A stretch of DNA of 64,000 bases from Acidiferrimicrobium sp. IK (GTDB lineage: Bacteria; Actinomycetota; Acidimicrobiia; Acidimicrobiales; Palsa-688), in contig NZ_JAIMCB010000003.1 in NCBI RefSeq assembly GCF_025499425.1, forward strand, positions 62,001-126,000, in the 5' to 3' direction. This document shows, piece by piece, positions 15,885 to 24,489 of the stretch. Made by a program: the position numbers and the translations under genes. The notes below the pieces were generated by a model, which was not told the origin of the DNA, made no database searches, and saw nothing but the letters and a program-made list of their open reading frames with translations. How positions within the stretch are numbered: position 1 is the stretch's first letter; each line of letters opens with the position of its first letter.

Positions 15885-17131
15885 TCCGCCGGCGCCTGTT
15901 GTGGTGGGCCGGGCTCATGGCCGGTTTGGGGGCATTGGCTGCGGTGGGTAGCAGTCCTGTCGGGATCGCCGTGCCGTGGCACGCGGCAGCGTTCGTCGAC
16001 CGGCTCCGAGCAGACGGAGCGATGGTTGGAGCCATTGCAGTCCTGCGACTACTGGTCTTGACTGCGGGGGGTTACCTCTTCGCTGTGACCCTCCTCGCCG
16101 AGATGGCCCTCTTGCCGAGGATCGGCGGTCCGGCCCGTGTGATCCTGCGCCTCCCGGTGCCGGGCCGCAGCCTGGTAGTTCGCTCCATCGGTGTACCGGC
16201 GCTCGCTCTCGGAATAACGTTTGCCCCGACGGGGGTTGCCTCGGCGTCGCCGCCCTCCTCGCATGGGAGCGGGCCTCCGGTTGTCTCATGGGTGGGGCCG
16301 CTTCCTGGACCCGGTATGCCCGGGACGCCTGGGGAGGCCTACGACGGCGCCGCAGGATCCGCGGCGCATGCGGGCATCGCCGGCGAGGACGTTCTTCCCG
16401 CGACGGCAGCGTCCGGCGGCCCAGCGAGCTCGCGCCTGCCCGTGGGGGCACCGGCGCCGTCGGTGGCGGGAGGGTCGACGGTGTCGCCTGGGGATGCGCC
16501 GGTGCTGCGGTGGCTGCCGGCGCAACCGCCCAAAGCAGTCACGACGACGTTGCCGGTCACGACGACGGTGCCGGTCACGACGACGGTGCCGGTCACGACG
16601 ACGGTGCCGGTCACGACGACGGTGCCGGTCGCTACGGGGGTTGCGGGTGTTCCGACGGCGCAGTCAGGGATAGGTGCCTTTGGGTCGCGGGTGGGGAGCT
16701 CGCCGGCTGCCGTCGACGGGCCGCCGGTTGGGGAGGACCAAGGCTTGGCGGGGGCGCCCAGCGGTCCGCCGGCCGCTGAGCCGGCGAGGACCGCAACCGG
16801 GGTCGGCGGCCAGCCACAGGCCACTGCCCCGCAGGCGCCGGCCGGCAGCGGCGGGGCGCTCCGCGGGGAAGACACCCATTCAGGCACTGCGCAAGCAGCA
16901 GGCCAGCTTGCGCCGACGCCGCCGACATACACCCTGGTGGCCGGCGATCACTTATGGAAGGTGGCGGAGGCCACCATGACCAAAGTGCTCGGCCACAGCC
17001 CTGAGGCGGAGGCCCTCGCCCGCTACTGGTGGCAGCTGGTCGAGGTCAACCGGCCCCGGCTGCCGGACCCGTCCAACCCCGACTTCGTCTTGCCGGGAAT
17101 GACAGTGATCCTCCCGCCCGTCACGCCGTAG
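15881..17131 (+). CDS. Membrane-anchored LysM domain protein
   Basis: A 416-residue protein with two or three N-terminal membrane segments (LLWWAGLMAGLGALAAV, AIAVLRLLVLTAGGYLFAV), a long Pro/Ala/Gly/Thr-rich region (about 115-340) and a C-terminal LysM-like module (TYTLVAGDHLWKVAEAT ... DFVLPGMTVILPP) that would bind peptidoglycan. The GTG at 15881 follows AAGGAGACACC and overlaps the pseudokinase stop, so the two are coupled. The longer upstream frame lies inside the pseudokinase gene. The Thr-rich stretch contains five copies of an 18-bp repeat. Confidence 0.75.
   Translation: MIRRRLLWWAGLMAGLGALAAVGSSPVGIAVPWHAAAFVDRLRADGAMVGAIAVLRLLVLTAGGYLFAVTLLAEMALLPRIGGPARVILRLPVPGRSLVVRSIGVPALALGITFAPTGVASASPPSSHGSGPPVVSWVGPLPGPGMPGTPGEAYDGAAGSAAHAGIAGEDVLPATAASGGPASSRLPVGAPAPSVAGGSTVSPGDAPVLRWLPAQPPKAVTTTLPVTTTVPVTTTVPVTTTVPVTTTVPVATGVAGVPTAQSGIGAFGSRVGSSPAAVDGPPVGEDQGLAGAPSGPPAAEPARTATGVGGQPQATAPQAPAGSGGALRGEDTHSGTAQAAGQLAPTPPTYTLVAGDHLWKVAEATMTKVLGHSPEAEALARYWWQLVEVNRPRLPDPSNPDFVLPGMTVILPPVTP
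16538..16627 (+). repeat. Five 18-bp tandem repeats inside the LysM gene
   Basis: Five head-to-tail 18-bp units, 90 bp in all, coding for the hexapeptide VTTTVP (first unit VTTTLP). Only one base in the first unit differs. Being a multiple of three, gain or loss of units keeps the frame and only changes the length of the Thr-rich stalk. Confidence 0.95.
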
Positions 17132-17192
17132 GCGGTACTGCCTTCGCCGGCGAGGACCTGCGCCCCCGGCTCACGGCGGCCAGACTGGGCGG

Positions 17193-17732
17193 GTGCGCGG
17201 CGCATTGTGGGTGAGGCGGCTGGCGGCAGGCGCCGCGTGCAGCTCGGCGATGGTCGGGATAGTGGGGATGGCGTCGGCTACGCCCGCCGTTGGCCAGACC
17301 GCGGTGACGACCCCGCTTTCCGTTCCGGTCCCTGCCACCCCGCAGTCGACGACCCCCCTCAGCGCTCCACCCTCGACCGAGCCGGGAACGGTTCCCTCGA
17401 CAACGCCGACGTCCGCGACGGTACGAACCTCGCTCCCCCCTGCTCCCGCGCCGACCACTCCGTACCGGGCGCCGGCCAACGCCGCCGGTACCTACACGTC
17501 GACGCCGCAATCGACATCCGTGGCACCCGGCACGACCACCACGGTCGTGCCGATCAAGGGTCGGATCCCGTCGGCGCCCTCCACGGTGCCCTTCGTGACC
17601 AAAGCTCAAAGCGCCCACGTCAACCCGATTCTCGCCAAGATCTCGCTGGCTGGGTTGGCGCTTGCCCTCCTGATCATGGCCGTCCAGTTCGTGCTGACCA
17701 GGCCGGGTCGAGAGGGACGCCGAACTCTGTGA
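17193..17732 (+). CDS. Ser/Thr/Pro-rich membrane-anchored protein
   Basis: A 179-residue protein: an N-terminal signal-like segment (RRLAAGAACSSAMVGIVGMASA), a low-complexity Ser/Thr/Pro region to about residue 130 (STTPLSAPPSTEPGTVPS) and a C-terminal transmembrane helix (ISLAGLALALLIMAVQFVL) with a basic tail (RPGREGRR). No known domain. The composition suggests an exported stalk-like protein that could be O-glycosylated. It lies 61 bp after the LysM gene on the same strand. It starts at GTG 17193 without a strong ribosome site. Confidence 0.6.
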   Translation: MRGALWVRRLAAGAACSSAMVGIVGMASATPAVGQTAVTTPLSVPVPATPQSTTPLSAPPSTEPGTVPSTTPTSATVRTSLPPAPAPTTPYRAPANAAGTYTSTPQSTSVAPGTTTTVVPIKGRIPSAPSTVPFVTKAQSAHVNPILAKISLAGLALALLIMAVQFVLTRPGREGRRTL

Positions 17733-17848
17733 AGCAGAGGTCGGCTCCCCGGCCCAGGAGGATCGCCGACGCAGCGTCAGGCATTCAGCGTTATGACATC
17801 GCGTGACCGTGCGAGCGACTGTCGCTTCTTGAGATCGGTGGCTGCCCT

Positions 17849-19063
17849 TCAGTAGGCGCCGGCTTGACGTACCGGTCGGGGGACGGCGGGGGACCGCTTG
17901 GCCGAGTACATCGCTGCATCGGCGAGTCGGAGCAGCTCCTTCGCGTCTGCGGTGTTCATGGGGCAAGTGGCCATCCCGATACTCGCTGTCACGGGCATAC
18001 CGTGCGCCGACAGTCCCTCGAGGGCGCTCGAGCACCGCCGCGCCAAGTCGCTGATGACGGCTTGCGACGGCGCAGAGGCAACGAGCAAAGTGAACTCGTC
18101 GCCACCGGTGCGCGCCACGAAGTCAGTGCTGCCACACGCGGCTCGGAGCCGGCTCGCTACCTCGCGGAGGATGGCGTCGCCGGCCTCGTGCCCCAGTCGG
18201 TCGTTGACCGGCTTGAAGCCGTCAAGATCGAGGATCAAGGCCCCCACAATCTCGCCTGTGCGCCTTGCGGAGAAGGCAGCGGCGAGATGCTCGTCAAGCG
18301 CACGCCGGTTCGGCAATAGCGTCAGAGGGTCGAGCATGGCCTCTCTCTTCGCGCCGTTGGCGGCTTGTCGAAACAGATGGATCGAAGCGATTCCGAGCGC
18401 GACGACGACGACCAGGGTGAGGCTCCGCTGCGCGGCGACGACGAGCACCGGCGCCAGCCCGTTGATCATGAAGGACGCAGGTCGACCACTCCCACTGGAT
18501 TCCTCTACGACGACATTTCGGACTGGTGCGCCCGTCGCATATGCGATCACGATGCCGAGCAGAACGACGGTACCAAGAGCCTCCGTGGCGGAGGCGCCTC
18601 CGACGGCGAATACATACCAAATAGCGCTCGGTGAGCCCCCATGAAGGAGCGTAGAGCGGCCATTACCAATATGCAGGAATAGACATTCGCCGGACAGAAT
18701 CAGAACGTCGTGGGCGAGATTAAATATGGCTTTTCTGAGGTGGCGCTTTCGAATCACGTAGCTGAGGACCGGCGCCAGCGAGCCGATTGTCACCGCAAAC
18801 AGGGCTGGCCCAATGAGAACCAGGGCCATGCCGAATGGTCCCGCCAAACTGACGGCGGTTTTGTCACCGCTGGGACGCCGGCGGTGGGCGGAGATGAGCA
18901 GTCCCTTGCCGACGGCGGCACCCCCAGCAAACATCCAGAAGGCCGGGGTGACCGAGCCTGACGACTGATCGGCCGCTGTCGCGTTCACGACAAGCGCAAG
19001 AGCGGCCGCGACAACCAGCGATCCGATGTACCAGTCCAGGCGTTTGGGCGCTCGCCGCTCCAA
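17849..19063 (-). CDS. Membrane diguanylate cyclase (GGDEF)
   Basis: A 404-residue enzyme expected to make cyclic di-GMP. Residues 1-225 hold about six or seven hydrophobic spans of an unassigned membrane sensor. The C-terminal GGDEF domain runs from LDPLTLLPNRRALDEHL through LILDLDGFKPVNDRLGHEAGD to the active-site motif TGGDEF. The inhibitory I-site is not kept: GSTD stands where RxxD is expected, so product inhibition should be weak. It starts at TTG 19063 with GAGGAGG upstream. The gene lies 1.7 kb from a BldD-like regulator with a c-di-GMP signature. Confidence 0.85.
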   Translation of the reverse strand: MERRAPKRLDWYIGSLVVAAALALVVNATAADQSSGSVTPAFWMFAGGAAVGKGLLISAHRRRPSGDKTAVSLAGPFGMALVLIGPALFAVTIGSLAPVLSYVIRKRHLRKAIFNLAHDVLILSGECLFLHIGNGRSTLLHGGSPSAIWYVFAVGGASATEALGTVVLLGIVIAYATGAPVRNVVVEESSGSGRPASFMINGLAPVLVVAAQRSLTLVVVVALGIASIHLFRQAANGAKREAMLDPLTLLPNRRALDEHLAAAFSARRTGEIVGALILDLDGFKPVNDRLGHEAGDAILREVASRLRAACGSTDFVARTGGDEFTLLVASAPSQAVISDLARRCSSALEGLSAHGMPVTASIGMATCPMNTADAKELLRLADAAMYSAKRSPAVPRPVRQAGAY

Positions 19064-19463
19064 GGTCGTGATCCTCCTCGGTCGTTAGCTCGGCATCTCG
19101 GAACGAGAGCTGAACAAAACCGTCCCGCGTGGGCTGCCATGGGCTGCGTCGCCGCCCGGTTCGGCCGGGGAGCGGGCCTAGAGCGCTGGCGAGATGCCGA
19201 CCGGTCGCCGCCCGTAGGCGGCTTCGACACCCAGCTCATGGGCTTCGACGTCCAGTTCAGCACCCGGGCTGGCGGCGAACTGGACGTCGAAGCCGCTGAG
19301 CTCGGCCCTCGAGCCGCCTGCCGAACCGCCGGCCTTCGGTCTTCCGCCTTTTCCGCCGCCGCGCCGGACGCCGCCGCAGCGCCCGGATGCCGCCGCGGTG
19401 GCGCCGGGCCCCGCCGCCGCGCCGGCCCCGCCGCCCGCCGGAAGCCGCCAGGCCCCGCCGCTC
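19064..19463. other. 400-bp intergenic stretch with a long inverted repeat
   Basis: Between the cyclase start and the hemW stop, both on the minus strand. It contains a perfect 18-bp inverted repeat (19241-19258 with 19277-19294). With three mismatches it extends to about 29 bp per arm (about 19230-19258 and 19277-19305), around an 18-bp centre. The rest (19310-19460) is C-rich GCC/CCG low complexity. A minus-strand open frame spans it, but it is Gly/Ala/Arg filler. There is no T-run after the repeat, so an intrinsic hemW terminator is possible but not typical. Confidence 0.7.
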
Positions 19464-20597
19464 CTAGCGCGAAGCCGCCGGATCTCGCAGCCGCAGGGAC
19501 ACCTCGTTGGCCAGCAACCGGCCGGCCGGCGTGAGCACCGCCCGCCCACCGGCGTACACAACGAGGTCTTCCAGCGCCGGATCCTCCTCAGCGGAGGGCA
19601 ACGCGTCGGCCGGCACGCCGGCGGCGGTCCGCAGCGACAGCTGTAGGGCTTCTAGCGCCCGGGCTGTGGCCGGCAGGGATTCGGAGGCCGCCACCGTCGA
19701 CGCCCCGGTCGACACCAGGTTGATGTAGCGGTCGGGGGTACGAACATTCCACCATCTCCGGCTCCCGCCTCCGGCTACCAATGCGTGGGAGTGGGCGGCG
19801 CACCCGATGCCGCGGTAGGGGCCCTGGGTCCAGTACAGCTGGTTGTGGCGACACTCGGCCCCCGGGCGCGACCAGTTGGACACCTCGTACCAGGAGAGGC
19901 CGGCGTCGCTTAGAACCTGATCGGCCAGCAGGTACTTGTCGGCCTGGTCGTCGGGGTCGGGCGCTCGCTGCGGGTCCTTGGCCAGCGGCGTGCCCGGCTC
20001 GACGGTGAGGCTGTAGGCGCTGACATGGGCCGGCGCCGGGTCCAACGCCAGGACCGCGGCGAGGGTCGCTTCCCAGTCGGCGATCGACTCGCCGGCGGCT
20101 CCCAAGATGAGGTCCACGCTGTAGGAGTCGCCGTAGCCGGCGTCGCCGGCGAGGGCCACGGCGCGAGTCACCGCCGCTGGGTCGTGCTCGCGACCGAGGG
20201 ACGCGAGCACGTGGGGCGCCATGGACTGCACCCCGAACGACAGCCGTGTGACCCCGGCGGAGCGGTAGCAGGCCAGCAGTTCGGCGGTGACAGTCTCTGG
20301 GTTGCACTCGACGGTGACCTCCGCGCCTGGAGCTTTGGCAATCGCGGCGAGGATGGCGGCCAGCTCCTCGGCGGGCAGCAGCGAGGGGGTCCCGCCCCCG
20401 AAGAACACCGACGTCGCCGCGTCGAGCTCGCCGGCGCTGGTCGCCCGGGCGATCTCGGCGACACACGCCGCCGCGTAATCCCCCATGAGGTGATGCCGGT
20501 CGGTCCAGGTGGCGAAGGCGCAGTAGTCGCAGCGCCGGGAGCAAAACGGCACGTGCACGTACACCCCGAAGCCGGGGGAGGGGATAGGCGAGGCCAC
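19464..20597 (-). CDS. hemW: HemW-like radical SAM protein
   Basis: A 377-residue member of the HemW/HemN family. HemW is a heme chaperone and not a coproporphyrinogen oxidase. It starts GVYVHVPFCSRRCDYCAF, giving the CX3CX2C iron-sulfur motif for SAM cleavage. FFGGGTPSLLP and VECNPETVTAELL follow, then SFGVQSMAPHVLASLGR and the C-terminal HemW region (RHNQLYWTQGPYRGIGCAAHS). Length is normal. It starts at GTG 20597, directly after a block of short tandem repeats that forms its 5' leader. Confidence 0.87.
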   Translation of the reverse strand: MASPIPSPGFGVYVHVPFCSRRCDYCAFATWTDRHHLMGDYAAACVAEIARATSAGELDAATSVFFGGGTPSLLPAEELAAILAAIAKAPGAEVTVECNPETVTAELLACYRSAGVTRLSFGVQSMAPHVLASLGREHDPAAVTRAVALAGDAGYGDSYSVDLILGAAGESIADWEATLAAVLALDPAPAHVSAYSLTVEPGTPLAKDPQRAPDPDDQADKYLLADQVLSDAGLSWYEVSNWSRPGAECRHNQLYWTQGPYRGIGCAAHSHALVAGGGSRRWWNVRTPDRYINLVSTGASTVAASESLPATARALEALQLSLRTAAGVPADALPSAEEDPALEDLVVYAGGRAVLTPAGRLLANEVSLRLRDPAASR

Positions 20598-20708
20598 CCT
20601 CTCAGGTGTACCGGTCTCTCAGGTGTACCGGCCTCTCAGGGCCCATCAGGTCTGTCAGGTCCATTAGGTCTGTCATGTCCATCAGGTCTCCGAGGTCCAT
20701 CAGGACAC
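20598..20708. repeat. Short tandem repeats in the hemW leader
   Basis: Two near-identical 17-bp units (20598-20614 and 20615-20631) are followed by seven degenerate 9-bp units (20646-20708, core TCAGGTCTG alternating with TCAGGTCCA, so also an 18-bp period). The block lies directly upstream of the hemW start on the minus strand and ends 29 bp before the stop of the BldD-like gene. Confidence 0.85.
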
Positions 20709-20737
20709 GCAGGGCCCGGGCGGGGCGCCACGCCGTC

Positions 20738-21244
20738 TCAGCGGCGGAGGCCCATGTCCTCCAGACGCCTCCGCATCAGCTCGGGGCGGGTGTCGAGCAG
20801 GCATGCCATGGCCCGAAGGTCCTCTTCGCGCACCGTTAGGACCCGGCCGTTGAAGTCCTGACGCTGCACCTGGATCATTCCCAGGTAGCGGCCGATCAGG
20901 GCGCTGTCCGCTTCGGGTGCCATGTCGAGACGGGTCAGGTCGATGGTGACCTTGGTGCCGACCTGGTCATCCTCGGGCTCGGAGGCCCCGTTCCACGCCG
21001 GCTCACCCGCGCCGTCCTTGGGTAGCAGCTGGTCCACGGGAACGTTGTAGAGCCGGGCCAAGCGCTGAAGGCGGGGAACCGAGATGGCCCGCTCGCCACG
21101 CTCGTAGGCTCCAAGCACCGAGGCCTTGAACTCTTCCCCGGAGGAGACCTCGACGGCCTGCAAGGACAACCGCTGCTGCTTGCGGACCTTGCGGAGGCGC
21201 TCTCCGACCTTCCGAGCGTAGGTCGTGGTCATCTCGTCACTCAT
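20738..21244 (-). CDS. BldD-like transcription regulator with c-di-GMP-binding signature
   Basis: A 168-residue protein. Residues about 10-72 are an XRE helix-turn-helix (GERLRKVRKQQRLSLQAVE, YERGERAISVPRLQRLARLY). After an acidic linker, residues about 98-168 match the BldD C-terminal domain (VTIDLTRLDMAPEADSALIGRY). Arg128-Gln-Asp130, eight residues, then Arg139-Glu-Glu-Asp142 reproduces the RxD-X8-RxxD motif by which Streptomyces BldD binds c-di-GMP. BldD is a repressor of developmental genes. I chose ATG 21244 (GAAGGGG upstream) over GTG 21250. Its own upstream region (21245-21446) is shared with the divergent CoxL-like gene. Confidence 0.85.
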   Translation of the reverse strand: MSDEMTTTYARKVGERLRKVRKQQRLSLQAVEVSSGEEFKASVLGAYERGERAISVPRLQRLARLYNVPVDQLLPKDGAGEPAWNGASEPEDDQVGTKVTIDLTRLDMAPEADSALIGRYLGMIQVQRQDFNGRVLTVREEDLRAMACLLDTRPELMRRRLEDMGLRR

Positions 21245-21446
21245 AAGCACCCCTTCACGGTGGACCAGGTAAGTCTAGTCAACACCGTGCGTGTTCGTAT
21301 CACAGAGCGTGGCAGGATTCGGCCACTGTTCGGGCGGAAGACCAGGTGTGGCCGGGGGTACCGCCGCTGCTGTGCCACGCTGTGCGGTCCTGGATGCCAG
21401 CGGTCGGGGCGCTCATGGTCGCCGTTGAGGCCGGTAGCGTGCGCCC

Positions 21447-23834
21447 ATGCCCGGTTCGCTGCTTGGTACCCACGTCCGACGAGTCGAGGACCCGGAGCTG
21501 ATGACCGGTGCCGGCACCTTTGTCGGCAACCACTCACCCGAGGGCATGGCCCACGCGGTGTTCGTCCGCTCGCCGCTGGCCCACGGCGAGGTGCGAAGCG
21601 TCGAAACCGGCGACGCCCGGCGGGCGCCGGGCGTGCTCGGCGTGTGGACCGCCGACGATCTGGGTGTTGCCCCCTTCCACGGATTCATGGTTCTCAACGA
21701 GGCGTGTGCCCGCCCACCCCTCGCCGCGGGCAAGGTCCGTTTCGTCGGTGAACCGGTTGCGGTCGTGGTGGCCGAGACTCGCGCCCAGGCGGTCGATGCA
21801 GCCGAGCTGGTAGAGGTCGACTACGAGCCGTTGCCTCCTGCGATCGATCCCGAGGACGCTTTGGCGCCGGGTGCGTCGCTCCAGTTCGAGAAGCTCGGAT
21901 CCAACCTGGCGGCCGGCGTGCGCTCGACGGGTGAGGACCCGCTGACCGGTGCGTCCCGGGTGGTGCGCCTGCGCATGGTCAACCAACGCATCGCCGTGGT
22001 GCCGATGGAGGGCAACGCCATCCTCGCCGTACCCGGCGCCGACGGGGACGGCTACGACCTGACCGTCTACGTGTCCACGCAGATGCCGCACGGTTTCGCC
22101 GCCGCTCTGGCCCGGATCCTGGGTCTCGACGCGGCTCGCCTGCGCGTCATCGCTCCCCACGTGGGCGGCGGTTTCGGGGGGAAAGCGGGGGCCGCGGCAG
22201 AACACGTCGTGGTGGTGGCCACCTCCATCGCGCTCGGCCGTCCCGTCGCCTGGGTGGAGACCCGATCGGAAAACCTGCTCTCGATGCAGGGACGGGGCCA
22301 GGTGGACTACATCGAGATGGGCTTCGACGACGACGCCAAGATCACTGGGATGCGGGCGAGGGTGGTCGGCGATGCCGGCGCCTACGCCGGGTTCGGGGGC
22401 GCGCTCGCCCTCGGGCCGACGCGGATGATGGCGCAGGGTGTCTACCGGATCCCCGCGGTCGCTTACGACGTGGCGGCAGCGCTGACCAACACCACCCCGA
22501 TGGGGGCGTTTCGGGGTGCAGGGCGCCCCGAAGCCGCCGCCTTCTTGGAGCGGGTGATGGACCTCGCCGCCGACGAGCTCGGGGTCGACCCCGTGGACCT
22601 GCGCCGGCGCAACCTGATCGACGGCGACGCATTCCCCTACACCACCCGCATGGGAACGACCTACGACAGTGGTGATTACGCCCGCGCCTTGGACCAGGCG
22701 GTGCGACTGGCCGGTTACGAGGAGTTGCGCGCCGAACAGTCGGCGCGGCGGGCCCGCGGTGAGCGGATCGCTCTCGGCATCGGGGTGGCCGTGTACGTCG
22801 AGGTCACCGCCGGCGGCGGCGGCAAGGAGTTCGGGGCGGTGACCATCGACGCCGATGGAGGCGCCACCATCCGGGTCGGCACGTCCGGGCACGGCCAGGG
22901 CCACGCGACGTCGTTCGCGATGATCGTCGCCGACCGCCTAGGCATCCCCATGGACCGCATCCGGTTCGTGCAGTCAGACACCGCCCTGGTGCCTCGAGGC
23001 GGCGGGACCGGCGGCTCCCGGTCCCTGCAGATCGGTGGTAATGCGGTGCGGGCCGCCGCGGAGGAAGTTTGGCTGCGGGCCCGGGATCTGGCTGCCGAGG
23101 AGCTAGAAGCCGACCCCGGAGACATCGTGGCCACCGACGACGGGCGCGTCGGAGTGGCCGGCGTGCCGGCCCGAGCGCTCACGTGGAGCGCACTGGCCGG
23201 ACTGGCGGAAGGAGCCGGCGCCGGCCCGCTTGCCGCGGAGGTCGACTTCGCCCAGGCCGCAGCCACCTTCCCCTTCGGGGCGCACGTGGCGGTCGTGGAG
23301 GTGGACCTCGACACGGGGGCCGTCGTCCCGTTGCGACACGTCGCGGTGGATGACTGCGGGCGGATCCTCAACCCGATGATCGTCGCCGGCCAGCAGCACG
23401 GGGGGATCGCCCAGGGCATGGCCCAGGCGCTCTGGGAGGAGATGGTCTACGACGCCGACGGCAACCCGCTGACTGCCACCCTCGCCGACTACGGGATGCC
23501 GAGCGCCGCGGAGATGCCGTCGTTCGAGGCCAGCAACACCGAGACGCCGACGCCGCTCAACCCGCTCGGGGCGAAGGGCATCGGTGAGTCCGGGACGATC
23601 GGGTCGACCCCCGCGGTGCACAACGCGGTGGTGGACGCCCTCAGCCACCTGGGGGTGCGCCACGTCGAGATGCCCTGCACCCCAGAGCGGGTGTGGCGCG
23701 CCATCAAAGAGACCGAGGCCGCCGGCGGTCGCCAACCCGACACGTCAGTGTGGAGAGAGCCGCCGGCGTTCTTCGCCGAGCTCCCGACGCCGGACGCCGC
23801 GGGCCGACCGGAAGCCGCCGACGTCGACATCTGA
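21447..23834 (+). CDS. Molybdenum hydroxylase large subunit, form II CoxL-like
   Basis: A 795-residue molybdopterin-binding subunit of the xanthine dehydrogenase/CO dehydrogenase family. It shows the N-terminal Ald_Xan_dh a/b domain (LMTGAGTFVG ... VRFVGEPVAVVVAET), HVGGGFGGKAG for the cofactor, the active-site loop AFRGAGR and the late GIGESGTIGS, whose Glu is the catalytic base. True form I CO dehydrogenases carry AYxCSFR. AFRGAGR is the form II type, whose substrates are mostly unknown. No FAD (CoxM) or 2Fe-2S (CoxS) subunit is adjacent on either side, which is unusual. It starts at ATG 21447, divergent from the BldD-like gene. Confidence 0.8.
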   Translation: MPGSLLGTHVRRVEDPELMTGAGTFVGNHSPEGMAHAVFVRSPLAHGEVRSVETGDARRAPGVLGVWTADDLGVAPFHGFMVLNEACARPPLAAGKVRFVGEPVAVVVAETRAQAVDAAELVEVDYEPLPPAIDPEDALAPGASLQFEKLGSNLAAGVRSTGEDPLTGASRVVRLRMVNQRIAVVPMEGNAILAVPGADGDGYDLTVYVSTQMPHGFAAALARILGLDAARLRVIAPHVGGGFGGKAGAAAEHVVVVATSIALGRPVAWVETRSENLLSMQGRGQVDYIEMGFDDDAKITGMRARVVGDAGAYAGFGGALALGPTRMMAQGVYRIPAVAYDVAAALTNTTPMGAFRGAGRPEAAAFLERVMDLAADELGVDPVDLRRRNLIDGDAFPYTTRMGTTYDSGDYARALDQAVRLAGYEELRAEQSARRARGERIALGIGVAVYVEVTAGGGGKEFGAVTIDADGGATIRVGTSGHGQGHATSFAMIVADRLGIPMDRIRFVQSDTALVPRGGGTGGSRSLQIGGNAVRAAAEEVWLRARDLAAEELEADPGDIVATDDGRVGVAGVPARALTWSALAGLAEGAGAGPLAAEVDFAQAAATFPFGAHVAVVEVDLDTGAVVPLRHVAVDDCGRILNPMIVAGQQHGGIAQGMAQALWEEMVYDADGNPLTATLADYGMPSAAEMPSFEASNTETPTPLNPLGAKGIGESGTIGSTPAVHNAVVDALSHLGVRHVEMPCTPERVWRAIKETEAAGGRQPDTSVWREPPAFFAELPTPDAAGRPEAADVDI

Positions 23835-23946
23835 GAGCGCGGGAGGCGGCCGCCGCCGCTGAAGCGGGCAAATCGGACCGGTGGGCCGCGGCGCTGTACT
23901 ATCCCCGACCCAGTGCCGAGGGCACAGCACGCAAAGGGGAGTCCGC

Positions 23947-24408
23947 ATGTACGCCACCATCGTCGTCGGGACCGACGGGTCGCCGACCGCATCCGAGGCG
24001 GTCACCCGGGCCGCCGAGCTGGCGGTGCAATCCGGGGCCAAACTGGTCATCGTCTCCGCGTATCGGCCGGTCGACCGGGCCCGGCTGGAAGCAGAGCGGG
24101 CTTCCGCTCCGGCGGACATCGCCTACGTGATCAACCCGGAGGAGGACGTGGCGGCCCACTTGGAGGCGGCCACCGAACTGGCCAATGCGGCCGGTGTCGC
24201 CGAGGTCCGCACGCTGCCGGTGGACGCCGCGCCCGCCGAGGCGCTGCTCGACGCCGCGGAGCAGGTGGGTGCCGACCTGATCGTCGTGGGGAGCCAGGGG
24301 ATGGCCGGCGCAAAGCGGTTTCTCCTTGGAAGCGTCCCCAACCGGATCTCCCATCACGCACCCTGCGACGTCCTCATCGTCAAGACAGATCACGTCCTGA
24401 CCCGCTGA
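23947..24408 (+). CDS. Universal stress protein (UspA family)
   Basis: A 153-residue Usp domain: MYATIVVGTDGSPTASEAVTRAAELA at the start, and the ATP-binding G-2x-G-9x-G(S) loop GSQGMAGAKRFLLGSVPN near residues 118-135, then CDVLIVK. The ATP-binding type is predicted. The ATG at 23947 has AAAGGGGA upstream; the longer frame from 23881 is rejected. It is separated from the CoxL-like gene by 112 bp and may have its own promoter. Confidence 0.88.
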   Translation: MYATIVVGTDGSPTASEAVTRAAELAVQSGAKLVIVSAYRPVDRARLEAERASAPADIAYVINPEEDVAAHLEAATELANAAGVAEVRTLPVDAAPAEALLDAAEQVGADLIVVGSQGMAGAKRFLLGSVPNRISHHAPCDVLIVKTDHVLTR

Positions 24409-24489
24409 CCCCGCCCGGCCCGCTGCGGAGATGGGCCTGATGCCCAGAATGCCCCGGTTGTAGGGCTGCCGGGGTGGCAGGCTGGAGCA

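Noticed and set aside
19178..19561. Minus-strand 127-codon frame beside hemW
   Set aside because: Gly/Ala/Arg low complexity crossing the inverted repeat, no motif, and it overlaps the hemW end in another frame.
21534..22904. 456-codon minus frame opposite the CoxL-like gene
   Set aside because: Antisense to conserved coding sequence; composition is His/Arg/Gly filler with no domain.
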